A stretch of 44,856 nt of DNA from an uncultured bacterium (GCA_938038445.1 CALHRZ010000021.1:1-44856), one strand, 5' to 3'. Shown: positions 27,401 to 36,159, numbered from the stretch's first letter. The notes: a model not told the origin generated them from the letters alone. Numbers and translations: made by a program.

Positions 27401-28028
27401 CGGGTTCTTCGGTCAACAATTGTCGGAGGAGCGCTTCCGCTTCCTCCGCCTTCGACTGCCAGGCCAGCACGAGGGCGAGGTTCACCCGCGGTTCGTAGGG
27501 TTTGGGATCCAACGCCAAGCCGGCTCGCAGCAGCGATTCTGCCTGTTCGAGATCCTTGTGGGCGCTTGCAACCTGAGCCAGCAGAAAATAGGGAAGCGGA
27601 ACCTGGGGCGCCAAGCGGCGAAAAGTTTCCCAGGTTCGGACACATTCGTTGGTTCGGCCCAGATGCCAGTGGGCCCATCCCAAGGCTTCCCAGCCAGCGG
27701 TAAGGGAAGGATCGTCCGCCAGTGCCTGTTTCAGAAGCGGAATTGCCTGTGCATATTCCCGGTCCTGAACCTTGAGCAACCCTTCATACAGACGGGTCTG
27801 AGCCGGCGTGGTTGCGGTTACGTCACCTTCGACCCGCGAAGGCGGCGGAGAGGTCCGCTTCTCCTCGATTTGGAACGGGCGACCGACGAGATATCCCGGT
27901 TCGATGGCAGGCGCCGGCGGCACTTCGCGCGGGCGAAGAGGTTTTTCCTGCGCTTGAAGCAAGGGGGAAGCCAGGGCGAGCCCGAAAAGGATTTTCCCCA
28001 CACGCCTTGCATGGATGGATCGATTCAT
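24450..28028 (-). CDS. PgaA-PgaB-like fusion, paralogue A: TPR, NodB-like domain, outer-membrane beta-barrel
   Basis: A 1192-residue protein with a signal peptide (about 1-26, LLQA-QEK). TPR-type helical repeats fill about 75-470. A NodB/PgaB-like polysaccharide deacetylase domain spans about 555-740 with motif 1 intact, TFDD at 561-564 (bases 26337-26348). The second motif keeps only its first His (GSHAIDAG; the second metal His is Gly), and motif 3 reads AYPYGEIG. A helical linker (750-815) leads to a beta-rich C-terminus (835-1192) with alternating aromatic and charged strands, YWAPYWEQR and FYEDYSEHNLSGRLIYRL, like an outer-membrane barrel. PgaA (TPR plus porin) and PgaB (deacetylase) are separate proteins in E. 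coli; here their domains are in one chain. GGGGAG lies eight bases before the ATG, which overlaps the stop of paralogue B. This is the only copy with both motif-1 Asp residues. Confidence 0.86.
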   Translation of the reverse strand: MNRSIHARRVGKILFGLALASPLLQAQEKPLRPREVPPAPAIEPGYLVGRPFQIEEKRTSPPPSRVEGDVTATTPAQTRLYEGLLKVQDREYAQAIPLLKQALADDPSLTAGWEALGWAHWHLGRTNECVRTWETFRRLAPQVPLPYFLLAQVASAHKDLEQAESLLRAGLALDPKPYEPRVNLALVLAWQSKAEEAEALLRQLLTEEPDRTDVRIELANVCYVLQKYEESADHWKTVNELLPDHPAFLVEWSRSLLYCGELEEAERIARRAAEMEGGASLRALNVIAEITEKSQTPENAVPIIRDLLAYAEDPYTRGQIRSRLVHLLDRLHEKDPRRFPRDLIIAEAQAAVEEDPRFLSMWLHLAELLIQARRTAEAERILRKVLEEFNPHHHRALRNLFEIALARREFDQCETLFEALHNPRTHDYAYRYMDRARLEFAKGNFHDAIAALDHLEEEGMKGAVLGLLYHGLAVSDWEPGMPARLFREHMLALKRAGFQFLTPAEAMTWLEERRDLPLPRHPPAFYRFLQRIRYFITGEEPPADRAQLRRDHQPERAVLVTFDDALRTSFRHATPVAEEFNIPMAMHVPVGNIARRDYGIASWEEIRRWQTHGVWHFGSHAIDAGLLFPGYEDGYLVPPLPNRLWLPGKKRFETHQEWAQRLRSEMQDSRRIILEKLPLDPEHGVRFIAYPYGEIGQEDRTNLKRTDVPAAVLNEAGLVYRQGFVQSIFGYTTINDNPLLMARYEPDPDETGEELLAHVLATHPVMMARRMKAELAALQNKPHLAQQMLALLERDGFPTSELRKLREEVEQRLSGRLGPAQPDLEGGKEGRFPLRLSRPWLGVEGELARANRQIEQFQAGVRAGLHLARPLSLEAWASAGRINQDIESNVWFTTRETRSSESTVIVRRKGEPETRETTITYQTEPVQTNRILRYRRSADLQQAGVALGYRFRDGSFLSGRIGGKRFDGHEENGTAVFGGMVHAWRPWVALEIVSAYDYDLVPSSLRLIKAHTVGLNGLWRVRDEWEIDGAARYSFYSDTNALLNLKCSSMWLVAERQNVHLGLRYELTTMDEDSDLYWAPYWEQRVLAAARMIRAYPTFYLNGELWVGMVKEKGRPDDMEKWKALKARADREGWYPGNPPGSDWAPAVGLSASLRRSLGRRFELETVAGFSFYEDYSEHNLSGRLIYRLTAD

Positions 28029-31000
28029 GGTGGATACTCCCCAAAGTGGCGGCGCAGGGCGCCCTCCAGCCGGTATTCCGAATAATCGGAATAGAACGAA
28101 CAGGCCCCCGCGGCGTTCAAAGACCAGTTTTTCCCCAGCCTGCGATCGAACGACAGGCCGACGCCGATCACCGGTTCCCAATCGGAGCCGGGTTCTTCCC
28201 CCGGATCCCATCCTTCCCGTTCGCCGCGGATTTTTCGGTCGCGCCATGCGGCGAGATCATCCGGCCGCCCTTTTTCGCGGGAGAGGCCAAGACGAAGTTC
28301 CGATTCGGCGTGGAAGCGAGGGTAGGCTTTACGGAAACGGCCGATGAGGAAAACCCGTTCGTTCCAGTAGGGAGTCCAATACTCTTCCCGGGGGTCGTCT
28401 GCGGTGGTCAATTCGGCCCGCAGACCGGCCTGAAGAGTCCGCGCGGTTCCGAGCTGCCCCAGAGCCTGCGCAGAGAGGTTGAGGAGCGCATTGGTGTCGC
28501 TCATTTCCGAGTAGGCGCCGGAGGCAACGATCTCCCAGCGGTCGGCGGGAAGCCAGATGGCTGTTAGGGAGAGGGACGAGCGGGCGAGCGCGGCGCGGGC
28601 CGAGGGGACTGCGCTTCGGTCGAACGCCGTGACGCATTCAAGAGATTCCCAGGGTTTCCACCGGTGAACGGCTCCGAATTCGAGAAGGGTTTTGGAGAAG
28701 GCGTCTCCCTCGCGCCGGGAGGTTCCCGCATGAAGGCGGAGGGCGGAACCGTCGCGGAATTGATGGAGGAACGCGACTCCGGCTTGAAGCGCCTCGCAAT
28801 GGAATTCGACCCGAAGGGTTTCATTCGTCTCCACTTCCCGCGTGACTTCCCGCCGAACGATGCGTTTGTTTTGGCGCTTTTGGCCGTCCTGGACGGTACG
28901 AGTTGTTGTGCGGGTTTCTGTGACGGTGGTCTGTCGAATCGTGAACCATCGGTTGGATCGGGTTTCCTGGTCGAACGATCCGACTCGGCCCCAGGCTTCG
29001 AGGGTGTTGCGGGGATTCAGACCGAGGCCGGCGTGAAAGCCGCCCATCTGTTCGCGGTAATCCCGATTGGCCTCTTCGATGCGCCCTTCCAGACCGAGAA
29101 AGAAACCGGTAGGTTTGAGCACATGGAAGCGTGAGTCCGACGGGGTTGCGCGGGGGGGAGAAGGTGGGAGACCGGCCAGGCGCTGTCGGACGTATTCTCG
29201 AAGGGGATGGAGCAGTTCGGGGGGCCATCCGTCCCGTTCGAGAAGCTCGATCTGTTCATTGGCCAGCCACGGTTTTCCCTGAAGGGCTGCGATTTCCGCC
29301 CGCAGGCGGCGCGCGGCGAGCAGAGGATGGTGTTCCAGCGCGTGACGCAGGAGAGCCGGTCCTTCTTCCCGCGAACCCGGCTCATAGAACGGCAGCGACA
29401 TGGGGGGGTCCTCTGCCAGCGCATAGCCGCGCGCGTCGGGCAGGAAGCCATACTGGAAAACGGCGCCGGCCTCATTCAAAATGAGGGCCGGAACATTTTC
29501 AATGGCGCCGATGTTGCAAAGACCGGCCTGCCCGATGTCGCCGAAGGGATAGACGATGGAAAGGGAGGTGTTGCTGGAGAGTCCGACTTTTTCTTCGATT
29601 CGCGCGCGGCTTTCCCTCATTTCGCGGCGGACGCGAGCATTCCATTCCCGCAACGTTTCCAGCCGCTTGCGATCGGGGTTCCACAACCGGTTGGGGAGTG
29701 GCGGCGCCTCATATCCATCGGGGTCAATGGGAGCGGGGATATCGCTGTCGAGTCCGAAAGAGCCGATCCGCCAGAAAGGAGAGGCTAAAAGGGGTCGGAG
29801 CTCAGACCACGACGCGGCGCCTGCCGCCCGGCGGTCCTGATCCCCGGCCGCGTGGTGGACGGTCATTGGAATTTCCAGTTCGTCGGCGACGGAGTGAGCA
29901 AGCCGCAGGGTATCGCGAAACGCGCCCTGAAAGAGGACCATCGCCTTTTTTTGCGGGAAAGGGGGAGTTCCGGGGACGGACGGCGCTGAAACGGGGCTAG
30001 GCTCACGGATTTCTTGACGGAGCCAACGGAAGAAACGTGCGGGTACCGGCAAGGATTTGGCAGAGAGTTCGGCCTCGGGTTTAAAAGCGTCAGCCAATTG
30101 TTCGGGTGTGATGAAAACGAAACCCGCCCGGCGCAGAGAGGCGAGCTGGTCGCTGAAACGGCGGAGGGAAAGGGCGGGTTCCCAGTCGGAGGCCGCCAGC
30201 CGGCGATAGCCGAGAATCAGAACAGCGCCTCGCGCCGCCTCCCGTTCGAGCCGATCGAGGTTACGGAGGGCTTCTTCCCATTGTCCGCGGCCGAAAGCGA
30301 GGCGAGCGGCATCCAGAAGCCGGGCCATTGTGGGGTAAAAGGGACCTTCCATCTTCCGGTGAATTTTTTCGGCATCCTCCCAACGGGACTGGGCGGTCGC
30401 CGTTTCGAACAGCCCCCGGAGGGCCCGGCTGTTTCGTGGGTTTTGGGTGAGGGCGGATTGGAACTCCTTTTCCGCTTCAGAAAATCGGCCTTCCAACAAC
30501 AACACCTCGGCCAGGAAAAGACTCATGGCCAGGAGGCGTGGATCGTCCTGGAGGGCCTGATAGCCTTCTTCGAGGATGGGAGTAAGCGGGAACCGTTCCG
30601 GGTCCATCCGGCGAAGTTGCTGGAGCAATTCGCAGCGGCGCATCCGGAGCCGGGCTCGGGAAAGGGGGGATTCGGTCTGTTGAAGAATGCTCCGAATTTG
30701 TTCGGCAGCATCCGCGGGATCGGAGCCGGATTCGGCGATATCGGCCAGAAGGAGAAGTCCTCGGATGTTTTCGGGGTCGAGATCGGCCGCGCGTTGAGCG
30801 GCTTCGCGGGCGGATTCGATTTCGCCGCTATAGAGAAGGCAGAGCGCATATTCCCGGAGGGGTTCGGCGTTCTCGGGGGTTTGGGTGGAGAGCGCGCGCC
30901 AATGATTGGCGGCTTCTTCATAGAGCGCGAGGGCGGAAAGGGTGCGGGCCAGTTCCAGCCGGACGTCGTTTCGTTCCGGCCGTTCCGCCGCGAGTTCGCG

Positions 31001-31576
31001 CAGAACGGGCAGCGCGGAGTGGGCTCGGCCGAGCCGGCCGAGCGCCATGGCATGGGCCAGTTGCGGCTCGAAGGCGTAGGGGTCGAGGGTGAGGCTTTGG
31101 CGGAAGAAGCGTTCGGCGTCCTCCCAACGCCCTTGAGCCATAGCAGCTCGGCCCAAAAGGTTGTGGGGGACGGGCGACGCGGGCGCGAGCCGCCGGAGCC
31201 GTTCCCACAGGGCGATCGCCTTATCAGGCCAGCCTTTACGCCAGTAGGCCCAGCCCAGATCTTCCCATGCGCCGAGCAGAGAGGGTTCCATTTCGATGAC
31301 CTGTTCGAGCTTTCGGATGCCCAGGTCGAGTTCGCCTTCCCGCAAGTTCTGCATCCCTTCCAGCATCCGCTGAAAGCCGGGGGTGATGTTGATTTTGGCG
31401 CCTTCTTTTTCCGCGACGGCGGGAGGGGCGGCGGGGGGGACTTCCGGCCACAGCCAGGGGGTTGCAGACGAGTCCGGCCGGGGGAACGGCATGGGGGGGT
31501 GTTCTTGAGCGCCGGCAGGCGGTGAAATCATCAAGAGCGCCGGTACGATGAGCAGAATGGAACGCCATGGATGCAT
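28025..31576 (-). CDS. PgaA-PgaB-like fusion, paralogue B: TPR, degenerate NodB-like domain, beta-barrel
   Basis: An 1183-residue paralogue with the same plan: signal peptide (about 1-24, AGAQ), TPR array (about 70-460), NodB-like domain (about 543-730), helical linker and beta-barrel (about 820-1183, with YWTPYWNERV and CSFYSDYSEYRLEGAL). Motif 1 reads LFQG (548-551, bases 29924-29935), so both catalytic Asp residues are gone. The motif-2 region reads GSFGLDSD without His. Structural elements shared with the other copies remain: APPLPNRLWNPDRKR, VYPFGDIGQ, LNEAGAVFQYGF and EKGRPDDLAAW. The domain is therefore probably non-catalytic. The ATG lies one base after the stop of paralogue C (TGATATG), and no separate ribosome binding site is obvious, which points to translational coupling. 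Confidence 0.86.
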   Translation of the reverse strand: MHPWRSILLIVPALLMISPPAGAQEHPPMPFPRPDSSATPWLWPEVPPAAPPAVAEKEGAKINITPGFQRMLEGMQNLREGELDLGIRKLEQVIEMEPSLLGAWEDLGWAYWRKGWPDKAIALWERLRRLAPASPVPHNLLGRAAMAQGRWEDAERFFRQSLTLDPYAFEPQLAHAMALGRLGRAHSALPVLRELAAERPERNDVRLELARTLSALALYEEAANHWRALSTQTPENAEPLREYALCLLYSGEIESAREAAQRAADLDPENIRGLLLLADIAESGSDPADAAEQIRSILQQTESPLSRARLRMRRCELLQQLRRMDPERFPLTPILEEGYQALQDDPRLLAMSLFLAEVLLLEGRFSEAEKEFQSALTQNPRNSRALRGLFETATAQSRWEDAEKIHRKMEGPFYPTMARLLDAARLAFGRGQWEEALRNLDRLEREAARGAVLILGYRRLAASDWEPALSLRRFSDQLASLRRAGFVFITPEQLADAFKPEAELSAKSLPVPARFFRWLRQEIREPSPVSAPSVPGTPPFPQKKAMVLFQGAFRDTLRLAHSVADELEIPMTVHHAAGDQDRRAAGAASWSELRPLLASPFWRIGSFGLDSDIPAPIDPDGYEAPPLPNRLWNPDRKRLETLREWNARVRREMRESRARIEEKVGLSSNTSLSIVYPFGDIGQAGLCNIGAIENVPALILNEAGAVFQYGFLPDARGYALAEDPPMSLPFYEPGSREEGPALLRHALEHHPLLAARRLRAEIAALQGKPWLANEQIELLERDGWPPELLHPLREYVRQRLAGLPPSPPRATPSDSRFHVLKPTGFFLGLEGRIEEANRDYREQMGGFHAGLGLNPRNTLEAWGRVGSFDQETRSNRWFTIRQTTVTETRTTTRTVQDGQKRQNKRIVRREVTREVETNETLRVEFHCEALQAGVAFLHQFRDGSALRLHAGTSRREGDAFSKTLLEFGAVHRWKPWESLECVTAFDRSAVPSARAALARSSLSLTAIWLPADRWEIVASGAYSEMSDTNALLNLSAQALGQLGTARTLQAGLRAELTTADDPREEYWTPYWNERVFLIGRFRKAYPRFHAESELRLGLSREKGRPDDLAAWRDRKIRGEREGWDPGEEPGSDWEPVIGVGLSFDRRLGKNWSLNAAGACSFYSDYSEYRLEGALRRHFGEYPP

Positions 31577-31577
31577 A

Positions 31578-34500
31578 TCAGCGGAAGAGCAGGAGCAAAC
31601 GGGTTTCGAGGGTATATTCCGAGTATTCGCCGAAGAAGGCACATTGACCGGTGAGGGACCACTCCCAGCGGTCGCCCCACCGGCGGTTATAGGAAAGGCC
31701 GAGTCCTGCAGCCGGGGTCCAATCCATCCCGGGCGGATCGCCCGGGTCGAAGCCGAGTTTCTGCCCCCGCGCGGCGATCGCCCGCCATCGTTCCAGTTCG
31801 GCGGGCCGCCCTTTTTCGCGGGCCATGCCCAGCCGGGCTTCCGCGGAAGCGGAAAATCGGGGGTATTGCCGTACAAGGCGAAGAAGGCCGAGAAGTCGCT
31901 GTTCCCAATAGGGGGTCCAGTAGCGGTCGGTTTTTTCATCCGCCGTTGCGATGTCGGCTTCGAATCCCGCAGAAAACGCGCGCCGGGCATCGAGCGTCCA
32001 CAAGGAGAGCAGCCGGGCATGGAGCAAGGTGTTGGTATCTTCCGTGTAGGAGAAGCGGCCATAAAAGGAGAGGGACCAGCGGTCTCGCGGTTGCCAGTCG
32101 GCTCGGGCGGAGAAGGCATCTTCATGGAGCACTTCCCGGGCGGAGGGGACAAAGGATCGTTCGTAGGCGCTCAGGAGGGAGATGAGGGGGGAAGGCTTCC
32201 ACGAATGGGCGATGCCCCAGAAAGGGGAGTGTTTGGTTTCGCCGTTTTGCTCAAAGAGGCGAGCTCCGCCGCGAAGGCGAAGTCGGGAGCCGTCACGGAA
32301 CAGTTTGAGAAGGGCGAGTTCGGCGGAGAAAGTTTCGGCATCGTAGGAGGTTCGGGAGATCCGGTTGCTGTAGACATCGCGGGACTGGATGACGGTGACG
32401 GTGGTATCCGACTCCTCGGCGCCCTCGTCCCCTTGGGTGATTTCGATTGTGCGTTCTGTTGTGGTCGATTGGCGGCGGATGAGGAACCACTGATTGGAGA
32501 CGACCTCTTGTTCGAGGGATGACCCATGGAGGCCGGCTTCGAGCCGGAGGGTTGGGTTCAAGCGGAGTCCTCCGGAGGTCCCGAGTCCCTGGTCCCAGAA
32601 GGAGCGGTTGGCTTTGCGACTCCAGGCTTCGATGCCGAGGAAGGAGAGGAGGGTGGGAAGCGACTCAAAATTCTCGCCCGCGCGCGGGGGTGAGAACTCC
32701 GCAGCGGGGGGCTGAGAAGCGCGAAAGCGGCGTTCCGCATTGCGGCGGAGATGGCGGATGAGTTCGGCGGGATAGCCGTCCCGTTCCAGGAGATCGAGCA
32801 TATGAAGGGCGAGGTGGGGGCGGCCTTCCAACGCGGCCATTTCCGCGCGAAGGCGGCGGGCGAGGAGAAGGGGATGGTGTTCGAGGGCATGACGCAGGAC
32901 ATCGGGTCCTTCATCGGCGGGGGGTGGGCGGTGGCGGCGCCAGACGAGGGGGAGATCCGAGGCCATCGCATAGGCAAAGGGATCCGGCAAGAAACCGGCG
33001 CGGTAATAGGGGGAGGCCTCATTCAGAAGGAAAGAGGGAACATCCGGCGGGTCGCGGTGGTTGAGGGAAGCGAGTTGTCCGATGTCGCCGAGGGGATAGG
33101 CGATCGCGTGGATGTCGGCGGGGCGGAGGCCGAGTTGTTCGGCAATAAGGCGGCGGCTGTCGCGAAACTCGGCGCGAATGCGTCGGCCCCATTCCGGAGT
33201 GGTTTCGAGTCGGTTTTTCTCCGGCAGCCAGAGGCGGTTTGGAAGGGGGTTGACCGGATAGCCTTTCGGCGTATCGGGTTGGGGGCGGTGGGCTTCGAGT
33301 CCGAGGCTGCCGAAGGTCCAGACGTTGCGGGAGGCGAAGGCACGGATTTCGTTCCAGGAGGCGTGGGCGATGTCGTGGCGGGACTGGTTTCCTGCGGGGA
33401 GGAACATGGTCAAGGGGACATCGAGTTCGAGGGCGACGGCGGTGGCAAGCACAAACGTTTCCCGCTGTCCTCCGTCGAGGGTCACGCAGACGATACGGTC
33501 GGGGCGCCGGTCGTGGGGGGAGGCGATTGAGGCGGGAGGATACCGCCCTGGGAAGAGGCGTTGGCGCCAAGCGGAAAGCCAGCGGCCGAAAGCGGAACGT
33601 TGGGGAAGGGCGACAGTTTCTGGCGGTTTGAATAGGGCGGGGATTTCCTCTGGGGTTACGAAGCGGAAGCCATTGCGTGCGAGGGTGAGGAGGTGATCGC
33701 GGAAGCGGCGAGCGGAGACGGCATTTTCCCAATCGTTGGCGGCGAGGGGCTCGTACTGGAGGAGGAACACGCAGCCGCGGGCGGCCTCGGATTCGAGGCG
33801 ATCGAGAAGGGTGTAAGCGGCGGCGGTGTCGCCGGCGGCGAATTCGAGCCGGGCGCTGTCGGCGAAACGATAAGGGTTTCCGGCTTCATGGCGATAAAGG
33901 TTTTCGAGCGCCCGGCGGGCCTCCTCGAGGCGGCCTTGGGCGAGAAGGGCTTCGAAGAGGCCGCGTTTGGCGCGGGTGTTGTGAGGGTTTTCTTTTTCCA
34001 GGATGGTTTGGAAAACGGTTTCAGCTTCCGGGTGGCGGCCGGCGAGCGCAAGGGTTTCGCCAAGAAAGAGGCGGAGGGTGATGAAGCGGGGGTCTTCCTT
34101 GAGCGCAAGTTGGCATTGTTCGATCACGTGGGCGAGGGGGAAATGGGCTGGGTCTTCTTTGTAAAGTCGGCGTAGCAGGACCGCAAGCCGTTCGCGCAGA
34201 CGGGCGCGGGCGATGGGGTCGGACGTTCGATCGAGGAGGGATTGCCATTGGGCCACGGTTTCTTCGGGGCGGCCGCGGGCGTGGAAGATATCGGCCAGGA
34301 GGAGAATTGTGGCGGTTTCTCCGCCGTCTTGTTCGGCCGTTTTTTGCGCAAGTTGTTGGGCCTCTTCGAGTTCGCCCATGGCCAACAAGATTTTGGCGCG
34401 AGCCCGGAGGTATTCGGCCGGGGGATCCGGCAGCGCCTCGAACACCGCGCGCCATTCCGCATCCGCTTGGGCGTACTCGTTCAGGAAGGTGTGGTTTTTG

Positions 34501-35093
34501 GCTTTTTCGATGCGGACATCGATCCGTTCGGGTTCTTCGGAAGCGAGCGCTTCGAAAAGCGGCGCGGCTTCTTGGCAGCGCCCCTGCCAGAGCAGCACGA
34601 GGGCGAGGGCGAAACGGGGCTCAAACTGATCGGGTTGGAGGGCCAGGCTGCTTCGGAGTTGAGATTCCGCTTCCTCGAGGCGGTTGCGGGCAAGCGCAAC
34701 CTGCGCCAGAAGGTTAAGGGGAAGAGGGGAGCGGGGAGCGATCGTGCGGTATTGGCGCCAAAGGGACTCGGCTTCGTCGAGCCGTCCGATTTTCCAGAGG
34801 CTCCAGCCGAGATCCAGCCAGACGCCGGGGATGGAGGGGTCCTGGTTCAGAATCTCCCGGAGAATGGGAATTGCTTTTTCATATTCCCCGTCCTGGACGA
34901 GGAGGGAGGCTTCGGTGAAGCGGCGCAGAGTTGGGGAGAGTCCGGCCGCGTCGCCTTCGAGAGCAGCGCGGGGGCGGTTGGTCGGGTCCCAGGGACGGAT
35001 CAGGTAACGTCCGCCCGGCGTCAGGTCCGTGTTGGCACCGGCAAGTGCGGCGGCCAGTCCGAGCGCGAGGGCGACTGGGGCGCGGGGGAGCAT
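31578..35093 (-). CDS. PgaA-PgaB-like fusion, paralogue C: TPR, degenerate NodB-like domain, beta-barrel
   Basis: An 1171-residue paralogue: short signal peptide (about 1-20, LAGA-NTD), TPR array (about 55-450), NodB-like domain (about 530-715), linker and beta-barrel (about 810-1171) ending CAFFGEYSEYTLETRLLLLF, a typical closing strand for outer-membrane insertion. Motif 1 is TLDG (538-541, bases 33471-33482), keeping the general-base Asp but losing the metal-binding Asp. Motif 2 reads GSLGLEAH, where the first metal His is Leu. NPLPNRLWLPEKNRLET and AIAYPLGDIGQ are conserved with the other copies. The ATG shares its A with the stop of the SGNH gene (TGATG); a TTG one codon earlier is possible. 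It is the first of three tandem copies. Confidence 0.86.
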   Translation of the reverse strand: MLPRAPVALALGLAAALAGANTDLTPGGRYLIRPWDPTNRPRAALEGDAAGLSPTLRRFTEASLLVQDGEYEKAIPILREILNQDPSIPGVWLDLGWSLWKIGRLDEAESLWRQYRTIAPRSPLPLNLLAQVALARNRLEEAESQLRSSLALQPDQFEPRFALALVLLWQGRCQEAAPLFEALASEEPERIDVRIEKAKNHTFLNEYAQADAEWRAVFEALPDPPAEYLRARAKILLAMGELEEAQQLAQKTAEQDGGETATILLLADIFHARGRPEETVAQWQSLLDRTSDPIARARLRERLAVLLRRLYKEDPAHFPLAHVIEQCQLALKEDPRFITLRLFLGETLALAGRHPEAETVFQTILEKENPHNTRAKRGLFEALLAQGRLEEARRALENLYRHEAGNPYRFADSARLEFAAGDTAAAYTLLDRLESEAARGCVFLLQYEPLAANDWENAVSARRFRDHLLTLARNGFRFVTPEEIPALFKPPETVALPQRSAFGRWLSAWRQRLFPGRYPPASIASPHDRRPDRIVCVTLDGGQRETFVLATAVALELDVPLTMFLPAGNQSRHDIAHASWNEIRAFASRNVWTFGSLGLEAHRPQPDTPKGYPVNPLPNRLWLPEKNRLETTPEWGRRIRAEFRDSRRLIAEQLGLRPADIHAIAYPLGDIGQLASLNHRDPPDVPSFLLNEASPYYRAGFLPDPFAYAMASDLPLVWRRHRPPPADEGPDVLRHALEHHPLLLARRLRAEMAALEGRPHLALHMLDLLERDGYPAELIRHLRRNAERRFRASQPPAAEFSPPRAGENFESLPTLLSFLGIEAWSRKANRSFWDQGLGTSGGLRLNPTLRLEAGLHGSSLEQEVVSNQWFLIRRQSTTTERTIEITQGDEGAEESDTTVTVIQSRDVYSNRISRTSYDAETFSAELALLKLFRDGSRLRLRGGARLFEQNGETKHSPFWGIAHSWKPSPLISLLSAYERSFVPSAREVLHEDAFSARADWQPRDRWSLSFYGRFSYTEDTNTLLHARLLSLWTLDARRAFSAGFEADIATADEKTDRYWTPYWEQRLLGLLRLVRQYPRFSASAEARLGMAREKGRPAELERWRAIAARGQKLGFDPGDPPGMDWTPAAGLGLSYNRRWGDRWEWSLTGQCAFFGEYSEYTLETRLLLLFR

Positions 35094-35782
35094 CAAGGTG
35101 TGGGCCAGAGGAACCGCATGAGGTAGGCTGCAACGAGGTCCGCGCCGGCGCGCGAGAGGTGAATGCCGTCGGGGTCTCGGATTTCAAAAGGTCGGCCCCG
35201 TTCATCCATCAAGAATTTGGTGAACCCGCCGCTTTTTCGGCTCAGCAAGGGTCGTGTTTCGAAAAAGAAAACATTCGGTCGGCTTTCGGCCTCGCGGCGG
35301 AAGACCCGGTTGATGAAATCCGCGTCTTTTTGAACCGATTCGTCCCGCATGTCCGGGAGTTCGAGCCAGACGACGCGCCGGGCTCCTCCTTTCAGAAGGA
35401 TATCCATGGCCATTCCCACCCGTCGGGCGTATTCCGTTTCCCATGCCGGATCGCCAGGCTCCACGATCCGTCCTCCCTCGAGGATCATCGGTTGACGATC
35501 ATTCGCGCCGAGCGCCACGATAACCGTATGGGGGTGAAGGTCGGCCATGATGGATTCCAGTTTTCCCATCCAATCGAAGGCGTCAAGGCGAGCGAGGCCG
35601 GAACCGAGGGAGGTGAATTGGAGGGCCACTTCGACGCCGGGGCGTTTGACGAACTCCCGGCCGGCCTGGTGGGCGAGCAATTTCATCATGGAGTCGCCGA
35701 TGAGAGCGACGCGTTCGGTTTCTTCGGCGGCGGCGAAGGCGGCGGCGAGAAAACAAGCGGCGAAGAGGGCGGGCTGTTTCAT
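35093..35782 (-). CDS. Secreted SGNH-fold hydrolase/acyltransferase-like protein
   Basis: A 229-residue exported protein with a signal peptide (about 1-19, FAAA-EET). SGNH hallmarks are visible: block I GDSMM with nucleophile Ser31, block III GANDRQ with Asn94, and block V DPDGIHLS with Asp205 and His208. It resembles the AlgJ/AlgX/DUF459-type proteins that work with MBOAT acyltransferases to put acetyl groups on alginate, cellulose or similar polymers in the periplasm. The MBOAT gene is two genes upstream in the same operon, which supports that role. Removal of acetyl groups would also fit the fold. Starts in an ATGA overlap with the small membrane protein gene. Confidence 0.85.
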   Translation of the reverse strand: MKQPALFAACFLAAAFAAAEETERVALIGDSMMKLLAHQAGREFVKRPGVEVALQFTSLGSGLARLDAFDWMGKLESIMADLHPHTVIVALGANDRQPMILEGGRIVEPGDPAWETEYARRVGMAMDILLKGGARRVVWLELPDMRDESVQKDADFINRVFRREAESRPNVFFFETRPLLSRKSGGFTKFLMDERGRPFEIRDPDGIHLSRAGADLVAAYLMRFLWPTP

Positions 35783-36144
35783 GGATACGGGTTCCGGGCT
35801 GGGCGGGGTTCGGAATGGGCAAGAGATTCGATGCGGGCTCGAAACTGGTTCAACCGAGTGGCGCGGGAAATGGTGGCCAGCTGGGTGGAGAGGGCGATGG
35901 CGATGGATCGGACCGGGGAACGAACGGTAATAGAAGGGGGGCTTGGGCCGAAGAGGCAGGCGGGAAGGCGGATTTCCTTTGGACGGGGATAGGGGAGCAG
36001 GGTTGCGTTTCGGTAGAGCGATTCGCCGTTGAGGAGGAGGGCCAGGAGGCAGAAAAGGGAAAACCCCGCAAGCGTGGGACCGAGTGGGGTACCTTTACCC
36101 TCCCGGGCCCGCCGTTCTCCGATTTCGTCCTGCCAACGCGCCAT
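35779..36144 (-). CDS. Small single-pass membrane protein between MBOAT and SGNH genes
   Basis: A 121-residue protein of no recognised family. One membrane helix at about residues 24-40 (PTLAGFSLFCLLALLLNG) follows a charged N-terminus. The periplasmic remainder is rich in Arg, Pro and Ser and ends EPRPARNPYP. AGGAGAGG lies eight bases before the ATG, 15 bases after the MBOAT stop, and its stop overlaps the SGNH start. Position suggests a linker or accessory subunit of the acylation machine, comparable in place but not in sequence to AlgF or small Wss proteins. That is inference from context only. Confidence 0.7.
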   Translation of the reverse strand: MARWQDEIGERRAREGKGTPLGPTLAGFSLFCLLALLLNGESLYRNATLLPYPRPKEIRLPACLFGPSPPSITVRSPVRSIAIALSTQLATISRATRLNQFRARIESLAHSEPRPARNPYP

Positions 36145-36159
36145 GGGGACAGCCTCTCC

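Noticed and set aside
30014..31525. 503-codon plus-strand frame antisense to paralogue B
   Set aside because: Paralogue B is supported by its two tandem paralogues on the same strand; the antisense frame has no motif and no start signal.
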